Below are positions 33,907 through 44,689 of a stretch of DNA of 64,000 bases, piece by piece. The translations under genes and the position numbers were made by a program. The DNA lies in assembly GCA_963082975.1 (NCBI GenBank), contig OY720349.1, forward strand, positions 44,807,962 to 44,871,961, in the 5' to 3' direction. This DNA is from Labia minor (lineage: Eukaryota; Arthropoda; Insecta; Dermaptera; Spongiphoridae). The first letter of the stretch is position 1, and the number at the start of each line of letters is the position of its first letter. Below the pieces are notes generated by a model, which was given only the letters and a program-made list of their open reading frames with translations, did no database searches and was not told the origin of the DNA.

Positions 33907-36861
33907 ATGTCGAAATTGGCTCGTTTTCCAAAAATCGCAAAAAACATAATGCAGGCCCAACCAAATGAATTGAAAGGACTAAAAACAATAATAACCGGTG
34001 ACGCAACATGCCGCCTCAATAGAAAAACCCTACTCAACTTTGAAGGGTTCAACTTTGTTGAAGGTTCTGAAGAATATGAGAAAAAATATGAAGAATTAAC
34101 GGAAAAACTATCCAGTAAGCAACTACATCAAACATCTAATATACTCAATCTTCCTGAGCAAGACAGCGACGAACTAATTAGAGGTAAAATTCTATCTTGG
34201 TTATGTACACTGGACGAAGATGATGATGATGATGAAGAAGAAGATGATGATGAAGAAGAAGAAGAAGAAGAAGAACTGGAAATAGTTCATTCTCCGGCTC
34301 GAAGCACACGAACCGAACAACCTATACCGAGTCATAACAACTACAGAAGACACGTCCAAATACAAGACATCGAATCAACAATTAAGAAATACGATGGATC
34401 AACCAAGTATCCAATCAATAAATGGGTCACTGAAATCGACGAAGCCGCTTCACTCTACGATTTGGACGACAGACACGTGCTGATACTTGCCAAACGATCA
34501 ATTCAAGGCTTAGCAAAAACTTTGGTGGACAGTGAACAAAATATAAACTCCTGGAAGAAGCTCAAAAGTATTCTGCTAAAAGAATTTTCTGAAAAAGTTA
34601 ACGCAGCGGACATTTTCAGACAACTCGGAAACTCCATGATAGAGAAAAATGAAGACGCCTTTGCTTATTATCTACGAATGAAAGAATTGGCAAATCAAGT
34701 AAATGCAAGCGATCAGGTCTTGATGGATTACGTCATAAATGGAATACCTGATCCAAACCAGAAAATGTTCTTGCATGATGCATCTAGTTTAGAGGTTTTC
34801 AAGCGCAAAATTAAAATATGCGCTCGAATGAGAAAAACAAAACCTCAAGAATTGGTTACACCCGCCAGAAGACAGGAAGAACAAAAACCCAACCAGATCA
34901 GATCAACAAAGCCAGTCATAAAAACACGATGTTTCAATTGTGGGGACCCACAACACTCGACAAATACATGTCCATTCAAAGACAAAGGGACTAAGTGCTT
35001 CAGTTGCAACGAATTTGGGCACAAGTCACCTCAATGCCCGAAAAAGTCCATAAACAGAAATATCAACATTGTGTCATATCATGGTGAAACAAATTACCAT
35101 AAAAACATCCAGCTTAACGGGTACCATATGAAAGCATTAATCGACACCGGAGCCTGTGCAACATTAGTCAGCGAATCGGCATGGCATGAAATAAACCATC
35201 CCGACCTCACAGAGTCCAAAAAAGTGTTCACCGGACTAGGAAAAGTTAAAATTCAACCATTAGGATACTTCCAGACACCAATCATAATTGACTCATCCAG
35301 CTATGATGTTCCAATTCATGTTGTCCCGTCAGAAGTAATAAATGAACCAGTCATCATCGGTAGTGATCTCCTAGTACAAGCTGAAACAACATTAAGTCCC
35401 CAAGGAATAACTTTAAAGAAGATAACCGAAGAAACAGAGATAATGAACACCGAGATAAAAAGTTCAACAGAGACGAATCTTTCTCTATACATAAACAAGA
35501 TACAGGAAGAGGATAGTGAAAAACTCACTTTAAACAATATAACAGAATCCCAAACTAAAAAGAAAACAGAGAAAATTGATACGAAAGAAGCTAAAGTAAA
35601 TGAATCCATAGAAAAAAAAGATGAAACACCAAAAGAAAAAGAAACAACTAAAGAGGAAAAAGATGTGAAAAAGGCAGAAGAAACCAAACCAGAAGTTAAA
35701 GAAGAAAAAGAGCCCTCTTCTGAAGAGAAGAAGAAAGAAGAGAGTGAAAATGAAAAGATGGAGGTAGGAAAAGAAGAAGAACCAGAAAAGAAAGAAGTAA
35801 TTGAAAAAGAAGAAGAAACTGAAAAGAAAGAATCGGAGAAAATAGAAGAGACTGATAAGAAACAATCTGATAAAAAAGAAGAGACTGAAAAGAAAGAATC
35901 TAATAAAAAAGGAGAGACTGATAAAGAGCAAGTCAAAGAAGAAGAGAATGAAGATAAAGAATCTCTAACGACTGATAATGAAAAAAAGACCGAAAGTGAA
36001 GTTAATGAAGAGGATAAAGTTAATGACGATGAATCAATGGAAGTTGATAAGGATGAAAGCACTTCAGAAGATCGAAATAAAACAATTCGTGAAGAAGAGA
36101 TTGATCCCAATGATAAAATTTTTTATCTTGATGAAACAATGCCTGAAAGTGAAGATGGTGAGAAAGACAGTGAAGAAGATGACGTTCCTAATTTAAATTT
36201 GGCGTGGGAAGTTTTAAAATTGGCAAAAGTGATTTATGAAAAACAAGCAAATGAAGGAAATAAAGAAGCAAAATTAAATTTAGCAAATGTCCTTTTAAAA
36301 TTAGACGAAATTAAAGAAGAAAGTTTTAAAGATAATGATAAAACACAAACTGCAAGTAAAGTTGAAACTGAAGATAGTGTTTTAAATAAAGAAAATGAAG
36401 ATTTTAATGTGGATTTAAATTTAGAAACAGGCATAAATGATTTATCCAAATCACAAGATATACTATTTTACGTGAAGAAAAAAATCGATAAATATCGAAA
36501 AACGAAGGCGAAGTGGAGAGATAAGGAAAAGAAGATTAACGTATTCGAGGCCGAATACATCGCAGGACGGCCGAATGTGGGAATGGAGCCTTTTGGCTCA
36601 TCACCGTCCGAATCATCAAAAGCCTGGCACATCTTACTGCCTCAGGGTCGGCCATTCTCAACCACAATATCATCGGAGTTGGTGCTTCCTCTCAACGCCG
36701 CTCCAAGCAGCGAGCGCCCCAGACGCCGTCGCCGCCTCCCCACCATGCGCTACCATCACCGTCGCCGCCATTCTCCCACTCCACGCCACCGACCAATAGC
36801 AACCGAGTTCCAGCTGTTTGGACTTCCTTTTAAAAAGGACACGGACACGATTCGAGTTTAG
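33907..36861 (+). CDS. Gag-protease fused to a captured NASP-like segment
   Basis: An uninterrupted 984-codon frame. Residues about 103-125 are an Asp/Glu tract. About 150-275 is a Gag core of retrotransposon type (KYDGSTKYPINKWVTEI...). Two zinc knuckles follow: C342-x2-C345-x4-H350-x4-C355 and C364-x2-C367-x4-H372-x4-C377. A retropepsin has ALIDTGACATLVSE (active Asp413) and a later IIGSDLL. About 545-757 is Lys/Glu-rich. About 759-810 reads DVPNLNLAWEVLKLAKVIYE and KEAKLNLANVLLKLDEIKEE, resembling the SHNi-TPR repeat of the histone chaperone NASP. The last 95 residues are encoded by the 3' LTR and are Arg/Pro-rich. RT and integrase are absent. The start is the first ATG after the leader. 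A Gag particle role is family knowledge; NASP origin is inference from motif resemblance. Confidence 0.9.
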   Translation: MSKLARFPKIAKNIMQAQPNELKGLKTIITGDATCRLNRKTLLNFEGFNFVEGSEEYEKKYEELTEKLSSKQLHQTSNILNLPEQDSDELIRGKILSWLCTLDEDDDDDEEEDDDEEEEEEEELEIVHSPARSTRTEQPIPSHNNYRRHVQIQDIESTIKKYDGSTKYPINKWVTEIDEAASLYDLDDRHVLILAKRSIQGLAKTLVDSEQNINSWKKLKSILLKEFSEKVNAADIFRQLGNSMIEKNEDAFAYYLRMKELANQVNASDQVLMDYVINGIPDPNQKMFLHDASSLEVFKRKIKICARMRKTKPQELVTPARRQEEQKPNQIRSTKPVIKTRCFNCGDPQHSTNTCPFKDKGTKCFSCNEFGHKSPQCPKKSINRNINIVSYHGETNYHKNIQLNGYHMKALIDTGACATLVSESAWHEINHPDLTESKKVFTGLGKVKIQPLGYFQTPIIIDSSSYDVPIHVVPSEVINEPVIIGSDLLVQAETTLSPQGITLKKITEETEIMNTEIKSSTETNLSLYINKIQEEDSEKLTLNNITESQTKKKTEKIDTKEAKVNESIEKKDETPKEKETTKEEKDVKKAEETKPEVKEEKEPSSEEKKKEESENEKMEVGKEEEPEKKEVIEKEEETEKKESEKIEETDKKQSDKKEETEKKESNKKGETDKEQVKEEENEDKESLTTDNEKKTESEVNEEDKVNDDESMEVDKDESTSEDRNKTIREEEIDPNDKIFYLDETMPESEDGEKDSEEDDVPNLNLAWEVLKLAKVIYEKQANEGNKEAKLNLANVLLKLDEIKEESFKDNDKTQTASKVETEDSVLNKENEDFNVDLNLETGINDLSKSQDILFYVKKKIDKYRKTKAKWRDKEKKINVFEAEYIAGRPNVGMEPFGSSPSESSKAWHILLPQGRPFSTTISSELVLPLNAAPSSERPRRRRRLPTMRYHHRRRHSPTPRHRPIATEFQLFGLPFKKDTDTIRV
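35554..36420 (+). other. Candidate captured host segment: NASP acidic tract and SHNi-TPR
   Basis: NASP proteins have an acidic, Lys/Glu-rich insertion directly before the repeat NLQLAWDMLDLAK...KEAQL..A..HLKLGEV. The order and spacing here are the same: K/E tract, then EDDVPNLNLAWEVLKLAKVI, KEAKLNLANVLLKLDEI. From about 36190 leucine is coded almost only by TTA (about 9 of 12), whereas the Gag part mixes CTA, CTC, CTT and TTG. A different origin for this part is therefore likely. The match stops after one repeat unit, so the chaperone fold would be incomplete. A chance K/E-rich alpha-helix is the alternative. Confidence 0.6.
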
Positions 36862-37117
36862 TTGTACAGTTTCAGTTTAAGTTCAAGTATATAGTCAGAT
36901 TTCAGTTTAGTTTTTATAGACAGTTTTACAGTCGACACTTTACAGTCCTTTGTACATCGCCAGAAGTATTCAAGAAACGAAGAAGTTACATTTTCATTTA
37001 TTTTTACACTGTTTTTTATCTTGTTCATCTTTATTCAATAAAACGATATTTTTGCAACCATTTAAACAAAACAGATATTTTTTGCTAAACAACCCCTAGA
37101 CAACGAAATTCCCTACA
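36576..37117 (+). repeat. 3' LTR
   Basis: No difference from the 5' LTR was found by eye over 542 bp (offset 3574). The main ORF continues 286 bp into it and stops at TAG 36859-36861. The sequence just before it (CGCAGGACGGCCGAA) is not a typical polypurine tract. The nearest purine run is AAGGAAAAGAAG at about 36524, 40 bp upstream. AATAAA lies at 37037-37042. Confidence 0.93.
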
Positions 37118-37121
37118 ATAT

Positions 37122-37630
37122 CATTTAAATTATTTAATATAATTTATTGTAAATGTTCTTATATATTTTAATTAATATAATATAATTTAATATTATTAGA
37201 TAAGATTTATTCAACAATTTATTTGAGTTAAGATATTTTTTAATCATCATTTTTTAAATAAATATCAATTAAAAAGAGAAAAATTGTTTTTAAAATATAA
37301 TATAAATAATACCTTGTGACAAATTTTAAGATCAAAAAGACAGAAAGATATTATATATAATTACAATGTTTGCCAGACTAATATTTTAGATAAATATAAA
37401 TATTCTAAGCTTCCGAGCCATGTTTGCACAAATAAAATACTCATTTTGTTACTTCAAACCCCCGAAAATCTTTTACTATAAAACATTTACCTATATTATT
37501 TTATTTATTTATAAGAATTTATTAAAAGCTCCCGTTAGAGCTGTTTAAATAAAAGAAATTTTATTTAAAGTTACTTTATTTATTATTGTTCATATGTGTT
37601 AATATGTTACAAGTTTTTATGATTGTTCCA
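37122..37630. other. AT-rich region without genes
   Basis: Nothing was recognised between the LTR element and family B copy B3, apart from a small patch at about 37405-37480. Confidence 0.5.
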
Positions 37631-38248
37631 TTTTTACTATCTCACCTCTAGTCAGAGATAGTATTGCGATCACGAAAATTTTCGATGTCGAGATTTTGAT
37701 GTTTTTATACGTTTTGAAGTTTGATAAAAATCTCTTTCTCTCTCTCTCTCTCTCTTCTATCAACTTTTGAGAAATGTAGCTCATTCGGAAGAGGGTAATT
37801 ACCTACTGCATTTTCATTTTTTTTCCTCTAAACTGACCGTAAAAATAAAAGATATATGTTTGATAGTTTTTCACATGATCAAAAATTGTATAAAACTGCT
37901 ATATATAGAATTTCAGGTTGATTGAATCGCTGAAAGTTCCGGAATTAATTTTTTAACACGTTGACTGCCAAACACGCGCTATCAAAAGAGCCAAACACGC
38001 GAATTTTTTAAATTTCGATTTAAAAATGAAGGTAAAGGTTTTAAAGTTAAATTTAATATAATATGTTAATTATTAATTTAATCTAATAACGATAATATAT
38101 TGTAAATTTAAATTTTTAACTTAATTAATTAATCAAATTCAATTAATATACTTAATTTATAATTTAATTAATTAAATTTAATCCAAATATAATATATGTT
38201 AATTACTCCTATTCAAATTTGCGAGATAATCGAGTGGAGACACTCCAG
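37631..38248 (+). mobile_element. Family B copy B3
   Basis: It starts TTTTTACTATCTCACCTC and shows the full 5' hairpin (ACTATCTC with GAGATAGT, then ATTGCGATCACG). It ends CGAGTGGAGACACTCCAG. The usual CACACA microsatellite and half of the core are replaced by a (CT)n tract at about 37735-37756. The GCGCGTG region is also altered. Confidence 0.75.
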
Positions 38249-38559
38249 ATATATATATTTAAGGGAAATAGGAATTCGAGTATTATTAGAAGGTAAATTA
38301 TTCAAACTCTAGTCTAAAAATCAAAAATATTCTGTGTGTCTGTATATATGAACAGCGTAAATTAAAAACTCAAATTCGTTTTTAAAATTTATATTTAATA
38401 TATGCCTCAGATGTCACAGAAAAAGTATATAATAAAAATATTTATTTATGATAATATTTATATTATATAAAATTATATAATAATTTTTATAATTATCTTT
38501 TAAGTACTTTTATTTTAAATAAGAGCATTTTATTTATTATACCATAATTCTAATCAATG

Positions 38560-38800
38560 AAAAGATATGATAAAAAGAAAACTAGAACAAAAAAAATCAA
38601 CTCGTGGTAGAAATTCCCCGGGGAAATCTGTTTTGACATCACTGGGAAAAGTCAAAAGCCTCTTTCGCTTTAAGAGCCAATATGGCGGTATTTGCGAAAG
38701 GGTCGTCAGTTCCTGATTACATGCCGTCTGTTTCATCCATATGCCAGAGAATATTAGCCAACTCCCTCTCTTGCTCTCCCTAACCATCAGCCCCCTCTTC
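38560..38800. other. GC-richer island, possible conserved non-coding element
   Basis: Unique mixed sequence with CCCCGGGGAAATC (near 38617), CAATATGGCGGTATTTGCG and AGTTCCTGATTACATGCC. The 77-codon minus-strand frame shows no known domain. Confidence 0.3.
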
Positions 38801-40160
38801 TATCTTTTACTTCTCCTAATTTAGTCAAACTTTTTTGATTGAACTATCTCTATTTCACCATGCAAATGTGCTATTGTTATATAAGATATTTGATTGACAC
38901 AATGCGATGTATAGAATGTTTAATAAATAATGCCATTTTTAATAGGCAATTTGTAAAATTAGTTTTTAAATAAGAATCTATTTCAAAATATGTTTTTTAT
39001 TTAAATTAAAGATTTAAAATAAATGAAAAAAAATAAATTTTACACTTTCAATATAATTAAAATATGTATGTATTGCAAAAGTATATTACCTGAAAATATT
39101 TAATATTTAAAATTTAAATACTTAAAATTTGAATCATTAATTAATATCATTCCTAATTCCCCTTTTACTTTAATTTCATAACCCCTGAAATTTGTAGAAA
39201 ATGCAACCCGCACTACCATTTAGGACTTTCTTATATTTGTCCAAATAGTGATTTATTATAAAATAATTTATATTTAATCTTTTATTCATAGATAAATTCC
39301 TATAGATAATTCATTAATATGTTTATTTATTTTATCATAATTAATTAAAAAAAAATTTAAAATTAGCCAGGTAGATATATAGAAAAATATGATTATATTG
39401 TTTTTATTAATTTAATTTAGTTTATTTACTAAAGCTAAAACTTTTAGTTCAGAAATCTAACATCATCTAAAAATATTTTAAAATAATTTTAAAATTTTAG
39501 ATAATTAATAAAAAAATAATTAATTATTGACATGTAAATGATTTCTAAATGTTTGTAAAGAAAAAAAAAATGTATATTGTATAAATATATTAATGAAGTG
39601 ATTTAAAAAAATGGAAAAAAAAAAAATTCAATTAAAATATTTTTATATTTGAATTGATTAACTTCAGAAGGAAACATAAATTAAAGGTTGTAATTTATTT
39701 TAATCCATCTTTTCCATTAAGAAACCTTGAGAAACTTTTTTTTTATTTAAAAAATTGATGAAATTTTTAATTTAAAAAATATATCTCTATTTGTCATTTT
39801 CCATTTTAAGTAAAAGAAAAAATATGATGTGACTATATTTTAGAAGATGAACATTTTTGCAATATAACATAATATTTATAACTGCTAATTTTATTATTGT
39901 AATATATATATAATAAAAATCTGAAATATATTAGAAAGTATCATTGGAAACCATGATTCAATAATTTTAATGTATGCCTTTAGAAAAAAAAAGAAACAAA
40001 TATAATGAATAAATTATGTTTCTTAAAATTTTGATCTTATAGAAGTAGAAATATATATTACATTAATTAAATCTGAAATCTAAATGAATACTTTTTAATA
40101 CAATTAACAATTAAAATTGATTATTTTCATTGACGAAACAGCTGTTTTTTTTCTCATTAA
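38801..40160. other. AT-rich region without genes
   Basis: Long A/T tracts only. No gene, RNA or transposon end was identified. Confidence 0.55.
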
Positions 40161-40440
40161 AATATCTGTGACTAATGTATTTTTTCAATAAGGACTGTGT
40201 TCGTTTAATGGGGACCCTCCTCCAGCTATGCCCTTACATGTATACTGGCTTTTTCCCACTACAACGCCTTCTAAATTTTTTTTTTTATATTTCTTTTTTT
40301 ATTTTTTTATTTATAAATCTCAATCAACATAGATCATTTGAAGCAATCGATTTGTTTTTTTATTTCTGCCGTTTTGACTATGATTTACAAGAGACATTTA
40401 TTTTTTATATCAAGGCGAAAGATTACTCTTTATGGTAAAG
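40161..40440. other. Mixed patch with an 87-codon frame
   Basis: GGACTGTGTTCGTTTAATGG, GACCCTCCTCCAGC and a GCCGTTTTGAC motif lie among poly-T runs. The frame at 40175-40438 is Phe/Leu-rich owing to T tracts and is not credible as a protein. Confidence 0.25.
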
Positions 40441-41330
40441 ACAATATAACAAGTCATGCAAATTAAAAGCTATATTATCCATCCCTAATGCCATATATAT
40501 ATTTGTTTGAGTGTCATTTGGTGCTTTTTAATTTTTTTTTTTTTTTTTTTTGTATTTAATTATTTAATTTATATGTGTAAGGAGTATATAAATACGATAT
40601 AAGAACAAACTCACATTAATATTATTAATTATTATTATACTATATAGTATATATTAAAATATTTAGTTATTTATTTATGTAGTTAATATTATTTCTTTCG
40701 CTATCTTTGTTATAGAAGAAGAGGGTTTAGAAGGAAATAAATAACTATAATAAATAATCATATATAATTAATTATTCTCTTGAATGCCTTGACATTTAGT
40801 ATAATCTTCTTAATATTAATCATGAAAACGTGTCATTGTTCATCCGACTCTTTAAATCTCATTAACAAGGTTCCCTACCTTTTAAAAGTAATATTTAGAA
40901 TTCATTAGTAATTTTTAACAAAATTCATAATATTTTAAATTAAAATAGAAAAACTATTTTTTCGGAAAATTTTAAATATTACTTTTATCTAATTTAAGTA
41001 ATTTTATAAATTTTTTAAAATTTATGTTAAGTTGATTTCTATACTCTTAAAAAGACAATTAAATCTACCCAAATTTATATACTATTTGTATTTGATTAAA
41101 AGAATTAGATAATCTGAAACTTTTTTAAATTAAATGAATTAATATATATTTAATGATTTTATTCTAATTATGATATTATTAATCTAAAATGATATTATCT
41201 ATTACTATAATTTATGTATTTTTATAAATAAAAATAATTAAAGGAAGATTTTTTTATTTTCCATAGAATTAAATAAAATTGTTTATAGTTTATATTGTAA
41301 GAAGTTAATGATTAATTATTTAGAAATGCT
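40441..41330. other. AT-rich region without genes
   Basis: No assignable feature. Confidence 0.55.
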
Positions 41331-41334
41331 TTTT

Positions 41335-41570
41335 TGTTTTCCAATTGGCTCCATGTATGTATTTGCAATGAATAAAAAGTATCAGTATAATCAAAGCATA
41401 TGAAGCTGTCTCATTAGGACCCTTTTGTCCCTTTTGAGTGGGGAAAAATAACTAGGAACAGGATATTTAGGAGGGTTTAGAAGCTTCAATGCTTGTTTCA
41501 ATTGCCATTCGAAATCCAAAGTCCAAATTAAAATTTGTTTGTCCATTCAGAGATCCGATTCCCATGATAA
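41335..41570. other. GC-richer island, possible conserved non-coding element
   Basis: Unique sequence including TGTCTCATTAGGACCC, GGAGGGTTTAGAAGCTTC and CCCATGATAATTGATC. No ORF. Confidence 0.3.
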
Positions 41571-42140
41571 TTGATCATCTACGATAATCTTTTAGAAAAT
41601 TTTTTAGCTCTTGATATATATATATATATAACATCCATCAATGATTGCAATTTTGTAAGGATAATATTTTTGATTTTTTTTATCAGAAGTAGAAAAACCA
41701 TTATAATTTATTATTATCATTCCACAGAAACACATAATCATATTATTATATATTTTAAACATTATTTAAATACAAATAATACCCCTGTATTTACAAAAAT
41801 GATTATTTTATTATTTTATTATAGTAGCTATTTATTTAAACCGCTTGGTATAATAAAAAATATTCATTAAAACTCATAATGAATTCTAATCGATTTGTTT
41901 ATAATTTTTTAATGAATACTAAACACAAATAGCGTGTAAAAAGTACAAACAATTTTAATATTTAATCGCTTGAATTTAAGACCTCTAGAAAAATTAAATA
42001 TTTTATAATAAAAAAAACAAACTCAACACATGTATTTTCATGAGACATTTTAAATGAAATTAAGCAGAAACGATTATCAACTCAAGTGTTTTAAATAGTT
42101 TATTAGAACAAAAATTAAAAAAAAGTTAATTTATAAAAAA

Positions 42141-42756
42141 ATAAGTTGACTTGTGGCCAGGCGCAGAACCGACCGACGGTTTGAAAAAAATTAATTTCCA
42201 GTTACAGAAACAATTTCAAATAATTTTAATATATCTATTAATGTAATAAGAAACAGATATAGATAAAACATAAATATTTTTAATTTTATTTTATTTATAA
42301 TATATAAGTAGGAGCTGCCTGTGACGTTACGAAGGACGTCCTATCATTTTAAATTAAGAAAAAAACTAATGAAGATGATTTTTCCAGAGGATAAAACCAA
42401 TACAAAATGCATGATTCGTGGAGATAAGTAAAAAATCTCCTCATGTGAAACTCAGTGTGAAAATAACCCTTCCCTTCCTATCGTCGATCGGTAATAATTC
42501 TACTTCCGGTTTCCAGATATACACCAAAAGTTGATTACTTCATCATACTGATGCATTAAGTAAATATACCAAATTTCATCAAAATCCGTTTAGCCGTTCA
42601 GGCTGTACACATCTATACGGACGGACAGATAGACATCATGTTAAAAATACAATTTTCTGTTAATAAAATGCATGATTCGTGAAGATATGTAAAAATCTCC
42701 ACATGTGAAATTTGGTGTGAAAACAATACCTCCTTTACTATGGTAGGTCAGTAAGA
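42141..42756 (-). mobile_element. Family A copy A6, diverged
   Basis: Left end AAGTTGACTTGTGGCCAG with inverted ACCGACCGACGG; right end degenerate (CTATGGTAGGTCAGTAAG). The CRE-like sites are broken (GTGACGTTACG, GGACGTCC), and the TCCG array is very short (about 42617-42632). Confidence 0.7.
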
Positions 42757-42779
42757 AGAATTACATTTTACTTTTTCGT

Positions 42780-43076
42780 AACAATTTTTCCAGAAGTTGT
42801 TTTCCAAAAATCCCTTCTAAATTAAATATGAAAAATGGAAGTTAATCAAATGCGGAAGATAAAAATAAAAAGAATTTTATAAAAATAACATTTTTAGTCA
42901 TAAGACCTAAATTTTTTATTAATGAGTCTAACTCTCTATCTGCTAACCACTAAAACACTGAAGAGTCTTTATTTCTTTTGAATTATTGAATGTATATGTG
43001 AGATATGTAAAAATCTCCACATGTGAAATTTGGTGTGAAAACCATACCTCCCTTACTATCGTCTTACGGTAAAAAT
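42780..43076 (-). repeat. Composite of A4-type filler and family A end (A7)
   Basis: About 42785-42875 is the reverse complement of the filler inside A4 (TCCATTTTTCATATTTAATT on the minus strand). About 42998-43076 is a second family A terminus: TCCACATGTGAAATTTGGTG on the plus strand, ending CTTACGGTAAAAAT. With A6 this forms a nested or tandem arrangement. Confidence 0.6.
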
Positions 43077-43330
43077 GAAATGTGAACTCTTCTTATATAT
43101 GAAATTTTATTAAAATAAAAAGATTAATTTCAAACAAAATTAATTTTGAAGAATGAACTTATATCAAGAAGTAAGATTTAAATATTAATTTGGAGTTTCT
43201 ATATAATAAAAAAGAAGAAAGTAATTAAAAATGTTTTAGAAAGAATCAATTTTTCAGCTTACGAAACTTTAAGATTTTTTAAAAAAATTAACTTAATAGA
43301 TAGCAAAATATAATAAATGTGTATTTTTAA

Positions 43331-43683
43331 CCTTTTACACTCCGGCCTTTTATTATGACCTTATAGATATCCTTGTGGATTTTCTTACATCCTGGTATGT
43401 TTGTTTTCCCACATGACCTACCAGTTACAAGTCAGCTTCCTAAAACTCTTTGAATCTGACACTCAGAGACACGATCAGTAATTTTAACTTAATCTATAAA
43501 TTTGTTCAATAACTATTTGCTAAATTAAAAAAATAATAAAATTAATATATTTTCACAATTAATTATACAAAGAGGATATTTAAATATAATTTATAAAATA
43601 TCTAAATTAAAAAAAAAAAAATCTGTAGCGTCAACTTTATAGTAGGTTTGATAATCTATCTTTTTGTAGCCTGAGTGTAAAGG
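43331..43683. mobile_element. piggyBac-like MITE
   Basis: Termini CCTTTTACACTCCGGCC and, inverted, CCTTTACACTCAGGCT are 353 bp apart. The left end abuts TTAA (43327-43330), the piggyBac target. The right side reads AATA, so one duplication would have decayed. It is non-coding. The ends start CCTTT rather than the usual CCCTTT or CCYT, so this is tentative. Confidence 0.45.
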
Positions 43684-43964
43684 AATAAGTTTTTCTCATT
43701 ACTAAATTATTATAACTCGACTGAAATAACAATTTACTTAATTCTTATTATATTTTGAACTATTATTATTTTGAGAATTCAAATATAATTATAAAAATGA
43801 AATAAAATAGATTATTGAATTATAATAAGATCTCTTTAAATCTTTTATTCATATATTTACTATATTATAGACTGATTATTGAGCTAATATATTGTGCAAT
43901 TATTTCACCCTATTTTATTTTTATATCAATCAATAAAATTGAGTAGAATACGCAATCTACTTGT
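43684..43964. other. AT-rich region without genes
   Basis: No assignable feature. Confidence 0.5.
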
Positions 43965-44105
43965 CTACTCACTCCCCACTCTTTCCCTCCCACCAAGTAA
44001 ACCCTTGCTGTCAGGCGCCCGCTCTTCTCCCACCTTTCTCATTCTGTAGTGAAAGTCTGCTCAGTGCACATCGACAAGAGGCTCTCTCAAACATCCACTT
44101 CAATC
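43965..44105. other. Pyrimidine/GC-rich island
   Basis: It contains CTCACTCCCCACTCTTTCCC, GCTGTCAGGCGCCCGCTC and TCAGTGCACATCGACAAG. The composition resembles that of the 4071-4230 island (C-rich). A promoter, 5' UTR or conserved element is possible; no ORF. Confidence 0.3.
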
Positions 44106-44689
44106 AATAATAAATAAATCCATTAATTTATTAATTAACCTATTTAACATTAATTAATCATTATTCCAATCTTAGCCATAAATTTTCTATAAATAGTAAC
44201 TGAATGAATGAATGACCTTTCGGAGGTAAATAATACTAAATTTATTGAAAAATATTATTAAATAGCAATTAAATTTTATTCATACATCTTTCAAGAAAGA
44301 TTTAAGTTAAATTAATTAAATTAATTTAAATAATACTAAAATTTTGATTGTACTGATAATAAAAATTTTGTTAAATTCTCTATAGCTAAAATATTAACTT
44401 TAATATCTACTACAGGATTTTATCCATGATTGAGGGAAAAGAGAATTTCAGATATTTGAATCTCCTGCTCCGTTACGAAAGAGATATATTTCGAATGAAA
44501 AGAAAAAATGTGAGTTATTCAATATTTTTCCTTAAGATGTCAAGATATCCATCATGGCTATACGTATACAAAATGAAAATATATTACTAAACTAATTTAT
44601 AAATATTTCATTAAGACTGTTCTTATCCTATCTTTTTATATGAACTTCATAGATTATAAATTTAATCTTGCATTATTTAAAAAATAAAT
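44106..44689. other. AT-rich region without genes
   Basis: A small mixed patch at about 44405-44545 has GATTTGAATCTCC-type sequence but no assignable feature. Confidence 0.45.

Larger units (their letters stand above)
33002..37117 (+). mobile_element. Complete non-autonomous LTR retrotransposon (Gag-only, TR-GAG type)
   Basis: A 4116-bp element with two 542-bp LTRs (TGTGGG...CCTACA). By reading they are identical, implying recent insertion. A 4-bp ATAT target duplication flanks it (32998-33001 and 37118-37121). A primer-binding-like sequence follows the 5' LTR, and the single ORF ends inside the 3' LTR. No reverse transcriptase, RNase H or integrase is present, so it needs an autonomous partner. 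The single retropepsin, two CCHC knuckles and 4-bp duplication are compatible with Ty3/gypsy, but pol is absent and the superfamily cannot be proven. The interior carries what looks like a captured host gene segment. Confidence 0.92.

Noticed and set aside
35316-36110. 264-codon minus-strand frame rich in Ser/Phe/Leu
   Set aside because: It is the antisense shadow of the Lys/Glu-rich part of the Gag ORF. GAA/AAA/GAG codons read in reverse give TTC/TTT/CTC, so it stays open by composition.
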